From Alcanivoracaceae bacterium (lineage in GTDB: Bacteria; Pseudomonadota; Gammaproteobacteria; Xanthomonadales; Marinicellaceae), in contig JADGEI010000010.1 of the NCBI GenBank assembly GCA_016744455.1, positions 1 to 64,000 on the forward strand: DNA of 64,000 nt, written 5' to 3'. This document shows positions 1-9,626 of the stretch, one piece after another. Position numbers and translations under genes: made by a program. A model generated the notes under the pieces. The model made no database searches. It was not told the origin of the DNA and worked only from the letters and a program-made list of their open reading frames with translations. Every line of letters begins with the position of its first letter. The first letter of the stretch is position 1.

Positions 1-19
1 CAATAAACAGGAGAATAAA

Positions 20-934
20 TTGAAGAAAAACTTAATTGATAACGCAATTATAGCGGTTGGCCATAAGCTTTTAGATAAAGAAAAACAAATTAAGCTGGCG
101 TTTGCTTGTATTTTGGCCGGTGGACATTTGCTGATTGAAGACAAACCAGGCCTTGGTAAAACAACACTAGCTAGTGCTATCTCTCAAGTCTTCGGTTTAA
201 AATATAAGCGCATACAATTTACCAGTGACATGTTACCAAGTGATGTTTTAGGTGTCTCAATATTTCAGCCTAATACTTTTGAATTCAAATTCTTTAAAGG
301 GCCAATATTTACACAATTGCTATTAGCTGATGAACTCAATCGAGGTACACCAAGAACGCAAAGTGCATTACTTGAAGCTATGGCGGAAAAGCAAGTCAGT
401 ATTGATGGCAAGACCTATGTTTTACAACAACCATTTTTTGTAATTGCTACGCAAAATCCTACCGATGAAGCAGGCACATTTCCTTTGCCTGATTCCCAAC
501 TCGACCGTTTTATGGTTTCAGTTTCGCTTGGATATCCATCACCAATTGCTGAAAGAAAATTGTATTCACAAGAATTCTCTGAAATCTTCAACAAACCTTT
601 AGATAAAGTGATTTCTATTGAACAATTGACTGAAATTCAAAAGCATATCATTAGTATACATGCCAGTGATGAAGTTAAAAATTATTTACAATTATTAGTT
701 AGTCAAACTAGAGAAAATGCACAGTTAGTCAATGGGTTGTCACCAAGGGCAGGTCTGGCTATGTATAGGTTGTCACAAGCCTTTGCATACATGGATAATC
801 GTGATTTCATTGTTCCTGAAGACGTCAAAAAGTCCTTTTTACCCATAACATCGCATCGTTTGCGTAGTCGATCTACTCAAGAAAATGTAATGAAAATACT
901 AGAACGAATAGTACATGCAACCAGAATCCCATAA
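20..934 (+). CDS. MoxR-family AAA+ ATPase
   Basis: A cytoplasmic AAA+ ATPase of the MoxR type, 304 residues, the family's usual size. The Walker A (PGLGKTTLA, about residues 39-47) and Walker B (LLLADELNRG, near 98-107) are intact, followed by the sensor region IATQNPTDEAGTFPLP. It opens with TTG, supported by AGGAG ending about six bases upstream; no better ATG precedes it. The 3' end overlaps the DUF58 gene by 20 bases. MoxR ATPases next to DUF58 and transglutaminase proteins are thought to act as chaperones for envelope or metal-dependent complexes; the specific client here is unknown. Confidence 0.93.
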   Translation: MKKNLIDNAIIAVGHKLLDKEKQIKLAFACILAGGHLLIEDKPGLGKTTLASAISQVFGLKYKRIQFTSDMLPSDVLGVSIFQPNTFEFKFFKGPIFTQLLLADELNRGTPRTQSALLEAMAEKQVSIDGKTYVLQQPFFVIATQNPTDEAGTFPLPDSQLDRFMVSVSLGYPSPIAERKLYSQEFSEIFNKPLDKVISIEQLTEIQKHIISIHASDEVKNYLQLLVSQTRENAQLVNGLSPRAGLAMYRLSQAFAYMDNRDFIVPEDVKKSFLPITSHRLRSRSTQENVMKILERIVHATRIP

Positions 935-1895
935 GCAACCATCAACTATGGCAAAGTTGCTAAATAAGTTAGCGCCAAATTTAATGTTGCACCGAAAACC
1001 TGAGTCATTACCATTGAAAATAAACTGGCGCAGAATATTTATATTACCAACAAGGCCCGGTATATTTTTTGCCTTGATTACATTTTTGATGCTTGTTGCT
1101 AGTTTGAATTTCAATAATAATATGGGTTTGATGTTGACCTTTTTATTAGTAGGGGTAGCACAAGTTGCACTGTATAGAGTGTTTTTTAATTTGCGTAATC
1201 TCGTCATTAATCATGTTACCTCACAACCAGTCTTTTTGGGCGAAAAGGCTATCTTTGCACTACATTTGCATTCAGATGAAGCAAAGTATGATTTATGTAT
1301 AAAAAATGAAGTAAGTCATATGTGTCTTCTAGAACTGCCAGCTGAAGAAACACACACAATTCTTTGTGAATCTCAAACACATAATCGTGGTTGGCTTAAA
1401 TGCGAAAAAATTAAAATATTATCCTCTTATCCTTTTGGTTTATTTTATGCGTGGATATGGACAAGATTAGAATCTAAATGTTTAGTTTATCCTCATCCAG
1501 AGAAACAACCACCGCCATTACCTATTCATTCGCAAAGTGAAGGTAAAACTGCAATCATTAATCACGGTGAAAATTTTCATGGGTTAAAACCTTTTCAATC
1601 AGGTGACTCTATACGGTTAATTGCTTGGAAAAGAACAGCACAAACGGGTGAATTGATTAGCCGAGAGTTTCAACAACTACAAGGAGAAAAATTGTTACTT
1701 GATTTTTCTCAAATACAGTTCGCAGATGTTGAGTTAAAACTATCAAGATTAACTGCTTGGGTTGTTTTAGCATACCAGCAACAAATTGATTTTTGTTTAA
1801 AATTACCTAACTTTAATTCTGGATACAGTTACTCGTCAAACCATTATTTGCGTTGTCTAAAAGCTTTGGCTTTATTTGGAGATAATAATGACTAA
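915..1895 (+). CDS. DUF58 domain membrane protein
   Basis: A 326-residue protein with two hydrophobic segments around residues 44-85 and a soluble C-terminal half holding the DUF58 signature (GLKPFQSGDSIRLIAWKRTA, near 225-244). Members of this family are consistently encoded between a MoxR ATPase and a TgpA-type transglutaminase, as here. The start codon lies inside the end of the MoxR gene and its stop overlaps the next start, so the three are translationally coupled. Biochemical function is not established for the family. Confidence 0.9.
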   Translation: MQPESHKQPSTMAKLLNKLAPNLMLHRKPESLPLKINWRRIFILPTRPGIFFALITFLMLVASLNFNNNMGLMLTFLLVGVAQVALYRVFFNLRNLVINHVTSQPVFLGEKAIFALHLHSDEAKYDLCIKNEVSHMCLLELPAEETHTILCESQTHNRGWLKCEKIKILSSYPFGLFYAWIWTRLESKCLVYPHPEKQPPPLPIHSQSEGKTAIINHGENFHGLKPFQSGDSIRLIAWKRTAQTGELISREFQQLQGEKLLLDFSQIQFADVELKLSRLTAWVVLAYQQQIDFCLKLPNFNSGYSYSSNHYLRCLKALALFGDNND

Positions 1896-3876
1896 GATTT
1901 CTCCTTATCTTTTATCAACAAAACAAATTTTCTGGATACTCTTATCAGTCGTCATAGCTGTGCTGCCACATATTCCGCGTTTGCCTTTCTGGTTTCCTAT
2001 ACTATTGATTACTGTGGTTATTATTAGATGGTTAACAGCTAAAAAGCAAATTAAACCACTGCATGGCATGCTAATTGCATTTATTACCATCGCAGTTTTT
2101 ATTGCAATTATTTACTTTCAAGGGTTTAAATTAAATCGTGAAATTAGCGTCACTATTCTAACAACAATGGCAGTGCTTAAATTATTAGAAACATGGAAGA
2201 AAAGAGATGCTTGGATGATAGTTACCTTGTGTTATTTCATTATCTTAACGCGATTCTTCTATTCTCAAGACATGTTGTTGGTTTTATATTTACTGGCCTC
2301 AGTAATAATAATTACTCATACCTTGTTTGTACTTCAACACAATAAAACTAGCCATTATTTGCAAAAAGGAGAACTAAAACAAACTCTAAGTTTACTCGCA
2401 ACTGGTTTGCCTTTAGCGGTATTATTTTTCTTGTTTTTTCCTCGGCTTGGTTCACCAATATGGGGTTCTCCTGACTTTTTTGGTGAAGGCAAGACTGGCT
2501 TAAGTGACGAAATGTCACCAGGCAGTATTTCACAGCTTTTTGAAGATGATTCAACCGCTTTTCGTGTAACATTTAATGGGAAAATACCAAGTAATTCGCA
2601 GTTGTATTGGCGTGGTCCAGTTTTATGGGATTTTGATGGCAAGACATGGAAAAAAAACAAAGGCCTTAAACCTGTAAAGAAAGACTTGTCAATGGATGGT
2701 TTAGGTAAAGCATACAGCTATGAAGTGGAATTGGAGCCAACAGGGCAAAATTATTTATTTGCCTTGGATTATTTATCTCAGAAACCAAAGAAAAGTTTTA
2801 TGTTAGCTGATTCACAACTCGTCACTAAACATAAAGTCAACCAATTAAAACACTATAATGCCACTTCGCGTATAAGGTCCTATAACCCCAATGAATGGTT
2901 ATCAATTGATAGGATGTCAAGATTAAAAAAATTGCCAGTTGGGTATAACGCTAAAACAGTTAAGATGATGCAACAATGGAAAACACAAGAATCTCGCCCT
3001 GAACAGCTGATAAGTAGAGTATTAACCCTTTTTGCTACAGATGAATTCTATTACAGTTATTCGCCACCGTTATTGATTGGGAATACCATTGATCAATTTC
3101 TGTTTGAAACGAAAAGTGGGTTTTGTGAACATTATGCTTCTGCCTTCACTTTTATGATGCGAGCAGCAGGAATACCGGCTCGTGTTGTAACTGGGTACCA
3201 AGGTGGAATCATTAATGAGGATTACCTTCTTGTAAAGCAGTCAGATGCACATGCTTGGAGTGAGGTTTGGGTTTCGGATAAGGGTTGGTTACGTGTTGAC
3301 CCTACTGCGGCTGTTTCTCCGCTTCGAGTAGAGCATGGCTCACAAGCCTTAATGTCAATAAACGCAAGAGGTTGGCTTGATAATGAGTGGTCAAGAAAAT
3401 TAGGTGAACGTTATGATGCTATTCGTCATAATTGGAACAAGTGGGTCAAAGATTATAATGTAACAAAACAAAGAGCCTTATTTGAAGTGTTCGGTTTTGA
3501 CTCAAAAGAAGGCAAATCAATTGTTATTATTCTTGGTAGTATTATGCTGATTTCATCTATTTTTGTTTTGTTGTTCCTCTATGTAACTAGACCGAAACGC
3601 ATTCTTAATTATTACGATAAAATTTACCATAAATTTCTTAAGTCTTTTGCTAATAAAGGCTTGGTGAAACAACAACATCAAGGTATACAAGAATTTGCAA
3701 CTCATGTTTCTATTCTTTTGCCAACGGTTAAAGCAGAAGTGAATAAATTTGTAAGCTTGTATTTAAAATTAAGGTTTTCAAAATATAATCATGATGCCAA
3801 AAACTTGGATCAAAAGTTGCTAAAATTGTTAACTAGCATCAACACTAAGTTGAAAACAGAAAAGGCGTTAACTTAA
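1888..3876 (+). CDS. TgpA-type transmembrane transglutaminase
   Basis: A 662-residue inner-membrane protein with about five N-terminal membrane segments (DUF3488/TgpA N-terminal domain), a periplasmic transglutaminase-like domain and a further membrane helix near residue 550 leading to a cytoplasmic tail. The Cys-His-Asp triad is visible: SGFCEHYASAF, SDAHAWSEVWV and WLRVDPTAAV. I place the start at ATG 1888, eight bases inside the DUF58 gene, because GGAG sits seven bases upstream; a TTG twelve bases earlier would have no such site. TgpA of Pseudomonas aeruginosa is the described relative and is essential there; the substrate is unknown. Confidence 0.92.
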   Translation: MTKISPYLLSTKQIFWILLSVVIAVLPHIPRLPFWFPILLITVVIIRWLTAKKQIKPLHGMLIAFITIAVFIAIIYFQGFKLNREISVTILTTMAVLKLLETWKKRDAWMIVTLCYFIILTRFFYSQDMLLVLYLLASVIIITHTLFVLQHNKTSHYLQKGELKQTLSLLATGLPLAVLFFLFFPRLGSPIWGSPDFFGEGKTGLSDEMSPGSISQLFEDDSTAFRVTFNGKIPSNSQLYWRGPVLWDFDGKTWKKNKGLKPVKKDLSMDGLGKAYSYEVELEPTGQNYLFALDYLSQKPKKSFMLADSQLVTKHKVNQLKHYNATSRIRSYNPNEWLSIDRMSRLKKLPVGYNAKTVKMMQQWKTQESRPEQLISRVLTLFATDEFYYSYSPPLLIGNTIDQFLFETKSGFCEHYASAFTFMMRAAGIPARVVTGYQGGIINEDYLLVKQSDAHAWSEVWVSDKGWLRVDPTAAVSPLRVEHGSQALMSINARGWLDNEWSRKLGERYDAIRHNWNKWVKDYNVTKQRALFEVFGFDSKEGKSIVIILGSIMLISSIFVLLFLYVTRPKRILNYYDKIYHKFLKSFANKGLVKQQHQGIQEFATHVSILLPTVKAEVNKFVSLYLKLRFSKYNHDAKNLDQKLLKLLTSINTKLKTEKALT

Positions 3877-4154
3877 TTAGACAAAACTAAAATAATTAAT
3901 TTGACTGAAGAAAACTACCCTAACTATATATTTATTAGGCTATTAATTGAAAGCCATTGACTCGATTCCAAATAGGCTTGAAGTGCATAGTCATGAAAAT
4001 ATAAGTAGATCATCATGTATGCTCTAAATATCGATTTCTTAGAGAATAAAAAATTAGCTCCTTATAATTAGCTTGATAAGAAAAATGACTTTTAGCCTAT
4101 TTACTTAGGTAAATTTTTCAGTAAACTACTTATGTTAAACTAAGAGAAGTCAGC

Positions 4155-4571
4155 ATGAAAGATAGATTAAGAACCCAACATTCACGATCTGAAGTTATAC
4201 GCGATACGATAGTCTTACAATTGAAGCTGATAGTTGATGGAGCTCGTGATTTAGCATTGATGCCATTAGTTTTAATAGCGACAATTGTTGGTTTGGTAAA
4301 ACACAAGAACCAACCAGGTCGATACTTGTATCGATTATTGAGTTATGGAAAAGCATCGGAAAAATGGATAGGCTTATTTGATGAGGCACAAAAGGATGAA
4401 ATGAAACCGGTTGACTTTCAAGACAAGTCGTTTGACGATTTACTGCAAAAAACTCAAGCAGCCATCGAATCAAAATACATTGATGACAGTAAAAAGCAAA
4501 AGCTTCTAGAAAAATTTGATCTTGCTCTTGATGAGATAAATATAAAGCTAAATCCAGAGAAAAAAGCTTAA
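4155..4571 (+). CDS. Conserved-looking small protein of unknown function
   Basis: A 138-residue protein I do not recognise. It has a basic N-terminus, one hydrophobic stretch (LALMPLVLIATIVGLV, about residues 35-50) that could be a membrane or membrane-associated helix, and a charged, probably helical C-terminal half. ATG 4155 is preceded by AGAGAAG at a good distance. It stands alone after a 278-base gap from the transglutaminase and is convergent with deaD. The 278-base gap shows no clear gene. Confidence 0.7.
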   Translation: MKDRLRTQHSRSEVIRDTIVLQLKLIVDGARDLALMPLVLIATIVGLVKHKNQPGRYLYRLLSYGKASEKWIGLFDEAQKDEMKPVDFQDKSFDDLLQKTQAAIESKYIDDSKKQKLLEKFDLALDEINIKLNPEKKA

Positions 4572-4611
4572 AACTCTAGAACGTTTAAAATTATCGAAAT
4601 GATTCGGAGTC

Positions 4612-4637
4612 AATAAGGTGAGGGTTCCCACCTTATT
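4612..4637. terminator. Stem-loop between convergent genes
   Basis: A perfect 9-base inverted repeat (AATAAGGTG at 4612-4620, CACCTTATT at 4629-4637) with an 8-base loop lies between the convergent stops at 4571 and 4656. Neither side has a run of T residues, so it may act as an RNA end-protecting hairpin or a weak bidirectional terminator. Confidence 0.45.
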
Positions 4638-4655
4638 CAATTAAATAGGGAAAAT

Positions 4656-6509
4656 CTATTTCCCTGGTTTTCTTCTTGTGCGTTTTCGATCATTGCTACT
4701 TGATCTTCTTCTGCCTTTAAAATTATCATTGCCACCACGTCCTTTTGGTTTTCTGCGACGATTACCACCATCATTTTTCCTAGTTCTACTTGAGGGTGGT
4801 GAGATAGTAGCTTTTTGGTCTTTTTTCAATACAGCAAACTCACTCTTACGGCCGCAAATAAAAGCGTTAGATAATATTCCCATTAATTCATCAGGCATGT
4901 CAGCGGGTAAGTCAACCGTGGATATATCATCATAAAGTTCGATATGGCCTACATAATCTTTTTCAATGTCTGCTTCATTGACTATCATGCCGACTATATT
5001 GGCAGGTCTGGCATCTTGATTATAGCCTGCCTGAATAACATAACGTTGCATGTCTATTTCTGGGTGCTTGTTTAATTGTTGGGCTTGGGTATCGACTGTA
5101 GTTGGTTCGCCAGTGACTTGTTTTTGCCTACCTGATGTTTTTTTGGATTTTCCACCGTCTTTATCATGGTCATAGCTGTGCTTTTCTTCTTTCAAAAACA
5201 AGCCTTTTTCGCCTTGTGCCATATAAGCTAAAGCGGCAGAAATTTGGGTTTGATCATGTTCTGATTCGGTTTGAAACTCTCTCACTAATTGTTGGTAAAT
5301 GCCTAAATCAGCACTAGCTATTGTATCACTTATTTTTTCTTTAAAACGTTTAACACGCCCAACATTTATATCGTCCACTGAAGGCATTTTCATGGGCTTT
5401 ATTGGTTGTTTTGTGACTTTTTCAATCATGCGTAACATGCGTTGTTCACGTCGTGCAACAAATAAAATAGCCTCACCAGATCGTCCAGCACGACCGGTAC
5501 GACCAATTCGATGGACATAAGATTCAGGGTCATAAGGAATATGATAATTAACCACGTGACTTATACGCTCTACATCCAAGCCACGCCCTACAACATCCGT
5601 ACCAATCAAAATATCGATGTGACCATTTTTTAGGTTGTTAACCAAACGTTCACGCTGTTTTTGTACTAAATCTCCATTTAAGGCTTCAGCTGCAAATCCA
5701 CGTGCTTTTAGTTTTTCAGCCAGTTCTTCGGTAGCAACCTTGGTGCGAACAAAGATAAGCACAGCATCAAAAGGCTCATTCTCAAGTAAACGTGTGAGTG
5801 CATCAAGCTTGTGCAAACCACTAACCATCCAATAGCGTTGATTGATGTTTTTTGAGGTCGTTGTTTTGTTAGCAACTTTAATATCTAGTGGCTTATTAAG
5901 GTGTTGGACCGCCACTTTTTTCACTTGTTGTGGCATAGTTGCTGAATATAAGGCAATTTGTCTATCATCGGGTGTATGCCCCAAAATCCAATCAACATCA
6001 TCGATAAAACCCATGCGTAACATTTCATCGGCTTCATCCAATACTAATGTACTGAGTTGATCTAGTTTTAGCGTTTTTCTACGCATATGATCCATAACAC
6101 GTCCAGGTGTTCCAACAACTACGTGCACACCACGTCTGAGTGCTTTTAATTGTGGGTCAAAACTTTGCCCACCATAGATTGGTAAAACATGAAACCCTTT
6201 TAAATATTTCGCATACGCCTGAAAAGCTTCTGCTACCTGAATGGCTAATTCACGCGTTGGAGTTAAGACCAATACTTGCACATGTTTGGCCTTCATGTCT
6301 AAATTTGTTAAGGTTGGTAGAGCAAATGCAGCAGTTTTGCCTGTACCTGTTTGAGCTTGACCTAAAACATCACGTCCAGATAATATCGCAGGAATGCTTT
6401 GTGCTTGAATAGGAGATGGCTGCTCATAACCAGCATCCGAAATTGCTTGTAAAATCTCAGGTGCAAGGTTAAGGTCATTAAAAGTAATGGTTTCAGGTGA
6501 ATTTGACAT
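4656..6509 (-). CDS. deaD: DEAD-box RNA helicase DeaD/CsdA
   Basis: A 617-residue ATP-dependent RNA helicase involved in ribosome assembly and cold adaptation. It carries the Q motif (GYEQPSPIQAQ), motif I (AQTGTGKT), DEAD (VLDEADEML), SAT, and motif VI (HRIGRTGRAGR). A DbpA-type RNA-binding domain follows near residues 480-555, and the tail is rich in Arg, Lys, Gly and Ser, as in DeaD of other Gammaproteobacteria. It is monocistronic; a consensus -10 lies about 30 bases upstream of the start. Confidence 0.95.
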   Translation of the reverse strand: MSNSPETITFNDLNLAPEILQAISDAGYEQPSPIQAQSIPAILSGRDVLGQAQTGTGKTAAFALPTLTNLDMKAKHVQVLVLTPTRELAIQVAEAFQAYAKYLKGFHVLPIYGGQSFDPQLKALRRGVHVVVGTPGRVMDHMRRKTLKLDQLSTLVLDEADEMLRMGFIDDVDWILGHTPDDRQIALYSATMPQQVKKVAVQHLNKPLDIKVANKTTTSKNINQRYWMVSGLHKLDALTRLLENEPFDAVLIFVRTKVATEELAEKLKARGFAAEALNGDLVQKQRERLVNNLKNGHIDILIGTDVVGRGLDVERISHVVNYHIPYDPESYVHRIGRTGRAGRSGEAILFVARREQRMLRMIEKVTKQPIKPMKMPSVDDINVGRVKRFKEKISDTIASADLGIYQQLVREFQTESEHDQTQISAALAYMAQGEKGLFLKEEKHSYDHDKDGGKSKKTSGRQKQVTGEPTTVDTQAQQLNKHPEIDMQRYVIQAGYNQDARPANIVGMIVNEADIEKDYVGHIELYDDISTVDLPADMPDELMGILSNAFICGRKSEFAVLKKDQKATISPPSSRTRKNDGGNRRRKPKGRGGNDNFKGRRRSSSNDRKRTRRKPGK

Positions 6510-6540
6510 AATATTAGCCGAAGCTTAGAAAAGACGGCGT

Positions 6541-6588
6541 ATTATACGCGTGTTGGATGATAATTGATAATTGAATATTGATAATTGA
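6541..6588 (-). promoter_or_regulatory. Putative deaD promoter with GATAATTGA direct repeats
   Basis: On the minus strand a perfect TATAAT (complement of 6541-6546) lies inside the palindrome GCGTATTATACGC (6537-6549). Upstream, where the -35 would sit, the sequence GATAATTGA occurs three times on the plus strand (6559, 6566 and 6580). The -35 itself is weak. The repeats could be activator sites or simply low-complexity AT sequence. Confidence 0.45.
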
Positions 6589-6772
6589 AAATTTAAACAC
6601 CTAAATTGAGCTTATATCCTTAAATATAGCTAAATCACAGTGGATTTAATTGCAAAAACAATTAGGTAAAAGGTGTTGAACGTTAAATAAAATTCCAGTT
6701 AAACTATTATTGCATGTTTTTCAACTTTGTAAACCATTGATTTAGATTTTGAGGGTTTTCCATGGGTTCATA

Positions 6773-7972
6773 TTATTTATCTAGCTGGTTTTCCTGTAAC
6801 ACTGATGTGCCAGTGGCTATATCGTGAAAAAACTTGCGGTAGAATATTACAGACAACAAATGAACGAGAATGATATTGATAAAAACACTACTCCAAATTG
6901 AATAACTAATGGTGTAATTTAAAATATAAATATCCTTATCTTTGTAGAAATCAAATAGCCATGCATAAATTGGGAACAAACTTAAATTGATGATAAAGTG
7001 TCTAGCTGGCACTTGTAATAAGCCAGGTATAAATGAATATTCACCAACAACATAAACTCGATGGCCTAAATCATCATCAGCATTGTTGCTTAGCGTCTGA
7101 TTACTAAAAAATTCAATTACAAATTTGATACTCATCACTGAAATTAGGCAATATTTTGATAATTCCACAAGCGACCAATCTCTAAATAGGTAAATAATCA
7201 ATACAGGGATAGAGTAACCAAAAATCTCTAAAGCAAAAAGCCAGATGCGAATTAATATAGGTACAGGACGTAATGCAGCACCTTTGTTTGTTAAGATTTT
7301 TTTTGGCTTGACTTTATTTATAGGGAACATAACGTTAATTTGCTCATGAGTAAATACAGTTTTGTATTGGTCTAAATTGGTTTGCCAGTCAAAGGTATTA
7401 TTCATTTGTTTAATGGCATGCAAAGGCACAATTATCGTTTTATTTGTTCTAACTGCATCAAGATTTATCTTGGCAATAATACCAAATATTTTCTGTGCAG
7501 TTTGCTTACGCAATCCTGGGCATACTTCTTTTTCAAATGTGCGGATAAAACGCCAATGGCGTAAGTTAAACCTATGAAGTTGCCTTCGTTGAGCTACATA
7601 AATAATTTTGGCAATAAATGCTTCTGCTCTTTGTTCTTCGCTTTTGCTAAAACTGATTTTGGGTCTTATTTTGAAAGTTGCTTCCTCAGTATTCAATGAA
7701 GCTGCTGTAGTATCAATGATTTCAGTAGTTGTAAATGTTTTGTGCTGGTTTTTTAAATCATCGTGCTCGCCGGAGGATAGGTAGTGGGCGGTTTCATAAA
7801 TTTCATTTTTCAAGTTGGCTATTTCTAATGCTAATTTATAGGCCAATTTTATATCGACAAGTCTACTTTTGTCACCTGTTGCAGACAATTGTTTTTTCAA
7901 ATTAATATAAGTGTTTTTGATGTCGTTTAAATCATCAGTCGCTTTAATATTGAGAGTCTTCCAAGGGTTCAT
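6773..7972 (-). CDS. J-domain-like N-terminus fused to RDD-like membrane domain
   Basis: A 399-residue protein. The first about 60 residues (MNPWKTLNIKATDDLNDIKN...) resemble a degenerate J domain: helix I and II can be seen but the HPD tripeptide is absent. A charged middle region follows, then four or more hydrophobic segments between about residue 230 and the end. The last membrane part ends FFHDIATGTSVLQ, resembling the RDD-family HDxxxGT motif. It starts at the overlapping TGATG junction with an Hsp70 fragment just upstream, suggesting it was the membrane co-chaperone partner of that Hsp70. Function is inferred only. Confidence 0.7.
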   Translation of the reverse strand: MNPWKTLNIKATDDLNDIKNTYINLKKQLSATGDKSRLVDIKLAYKLALEIANLKNEIYETAHYLSSGEHDDLKNQHKTFTTTEIIDTTAASLNTEEATFKIRPKISFSKSEEQRAEAFIAKIIYVAQRRQLHRFNLRHWRFIRTFEKEVCPGLRKQTAQKIFGIIAKINLDAVRTNKTIIVPLHAIKQMNNTFDWQTNLDQYKTVFTHEQINVMFPINKVKPKKILTNKGAALRPVPILIRIWLFALEIFGYSIPVLIIYLFRDWSLVELSKYCLISVMSIKFVIEFFSNQTLSNNADDDLGHRVYVVGEYSFIPGLLQVPARHFIINLSLFPIYAWLFDFYKDKDIYILNYTISYSIWSSVFINIILVHLLSVIFYRKFFHDIATGTSVLQENQLDK

Positions 7973-8103
7973 CAGTATTCGAAATCTCCATACCTTTTTA
8001 AGGCTTGCGTTTTAGTGATAACACCATGAAAAAGTTTTGATTTTCCATCTATAAATATGGCGCAAACGCTGTTGGTTGTACCGAGGTCTATAGCTAGTAT
8101 CAT
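7972..8103 (-). pseudogene. Hsp70 (DnaK/HscC-like) N-terminal fragment
   Basis: A 43-codon frame begins ATG at 8103 and encodes MILAIDLGTTNSVCAIFIDG, which matches the phosphate-1 loop (DLGTTNS) of Hsp70 nucleotide-binding domains. It then runs into about 20 residues ending YGDFEY and stops at TGA 7974-7972, overlapping the next gene's ATG. An intact Hsp70 is over 500 residues, so this is a remnant, probably of an internal deletion that fused the 5' end to near the 3' end. It could still be translated and couple the downstream gene. Confidence 0.72.
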
Positions 8104-8213
8104 ATGTGCTTAGTGTATTTTTATTCATTTTAAGTGTTTTAATGTAAAAAACCAATTGTTTCAATAATTTTTTAAATGATGTAAACTAATTGCACATTAT
8201 TTTTGGAATACTT

Positions 8214-9626
8214 ATGCAACACCTTACAGGTCTTGATTCTTCTTTTCTTTACTTGGAAACACCAACAACGCCAATGCATGTGGGCAGTTTAAATGTTTAT
8301 GAAGGGGGGTTAACCTTTGATGAATTCCGCGAGTTTTTAACCCAGCGTTTGCATTTGGCCCCACGTTTGTTGCAGAAACTGGTAACTGTGCCTTTGGGTT
8401 TAGGAAACCCTTATTGGATTAATGATGCTGATTTTGATGTAAATATGCACCTGCAGCATGCCGCTTTGCCAAAACCGGGTGATTGGAAGTCACTTAGAAA
8501 ATTAACTTCGCAAAAATTTGGCCAAGCCTTGGATCGATCACGACCATTATGGGAGTTTATTTTTATTGAAGGCTTGGATTCGATTCCACAAGTACCTAAA
8601 GGTTCTGTTGCGGTGATTAGTAAAATTCATCATGCGGCTATTGATGGTGCCAGTGGGGCTGAGATAATGGGGTTGCTGTTTGATGTATCACCAAAACCTC
8701 GAAAAATTCCGCCCGCACCTCAACACCAGATAGAAGTGGAACCAAGTAATTTACAGTTGTTGACGAAGAGTTATATTAATTTAGTGAAAAGCCCTTTTAA
8801 ATTACCAAGCTTATTGTTACAGACTGCCAAAACAACCTTGGCTACAGGTAAAATTGCTCGAATTGAAAACAGTGAAGTTCCAAGAACATTGTTGAATGCA
8901 CCTGAATGTGTTTTGAATAAAAAAATATCTTCACGGCGTAAATGGAATTCTGCATTGCTATCATTGGATCGGGTTAAAGCATTAAGAAAAACTGTCGATG
9001 GTTCGACTTTAAATGATGTTGTTTTAGCGATTTGTACGGGGGCTTTACGGCGTTATTTACTTGAAAAAAATGAGTTGCCTGATAAACCATTAGTGGCGAT
9101 GGTTCCCGTTAATACCCGTAGTGAAAAACAAGGAAAAGAGATGGGTAATCAAGTTTCGGCTATGTTAATTTCATTGCCAACAGATAGAGAAGGACCAATT
9201 GAGCAATTGCAACAATTACACAAAAACACCAAAAGAGGTAAAGCGTATCAAGGTGCTGTTGGTGCCAAGCAAATGACAGACTATGCAGAGTTTATTCCCT
9301 TTGCTTTAGGTGCACAAGCCACACGACTTTATACTCGCATGAATGTCAGTAAGATGCATAGGCCGGTTTTTAATTTGGTCATTACTAATGTTCCCGGACC
9401 ACAAGTACCTTTGTATATGAATGGCAGGAAAATGCTGGCAAATATGGGTATGGCGCCAATATTTGATGGCATGGGTTTAATTATTCCTGTTTTGAGTTAC
9501 AACGGTGTGTTATCATTTAGTCCAACATCTTCAGCTAATATTATGCCAGATATCGATAAGTTTACTAAATACTTACGAGAAAGCGCCAATAGGCTTGAGC
9601 AACAAGTTCAGGATTTAACTACATGA
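8214..9626 (+). CDS. Wax ester synthase/diacylglycerol acyltransferase (WS/DGAT)
   Basis: A 470-residue bifunctional acyltransferase that esterifies fatty alcohols or diacylglycerol with acyl-CoA to make storage wax esters or triacylglycerol. The catalytic HHAAIDG lies at residues 139-145, the usual place, and the N-terminus (MQHLTGLDSSFLYLETP) is typical. I use ATG 8214 rather than a TTG 24 bases upstream because this is where the family begins; GGA sits eight bases before it. The stop overlaps the next gene by four bases. Confidence 0.93.
   Translation: MQHLTGLDSSFLYLETPTTPMHVGSLNVYEGGLTFDEFREFLTQRLHLAPRLLQKLVTVPLGLGNPYWINDADFDVNMHLQHAALPKPGDWKSLRKLTSQKFGQALDRSRPLWEFIFIEGLDSIPQVPKGSVAVISKIHHAAIDGASGAEIMGLLFDVSPKPRKIPPAPQHQIEVEPSNLQLLTKSYINLVKSPFKLPSLLLQTAKTTLATGKIARIENSEVPRTLLNAPECVLNKKISSRRKWNSALLSLDRVKALRKTVDGSTLNDVVLAICTGALRRYLLEKNELPDKPLVAMVPVNTRSEKQGKEMGNQVSAMLISLPTDREGPIEQLQQLHKNTKRGKAYQGAVGAKQMTDYAEFIPFALGAQATRLYTRMNVSKMHRPVFNLVITNVPGPQVPLYMNGRKMLANMGMAPIFDGMGLIIPVLSYNGVLSFSPTSSANIMPDIDKFTKYLRESANRLEQQVQDLTT

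Noticed and set aside
2348..2660. Minus-strand open frames opposite the transglutaminase gene
   Set aside because: No ribosome-binding sites and no recognisable protein; they are antisense shadows of a well-supported gene.
8190..8213. TTG start for the WS/DGAT protein
   Set aside because: It adds eight residues not in the family and lacks a ribosome-binding site; ATG 8214 matches the standard N-terminus.
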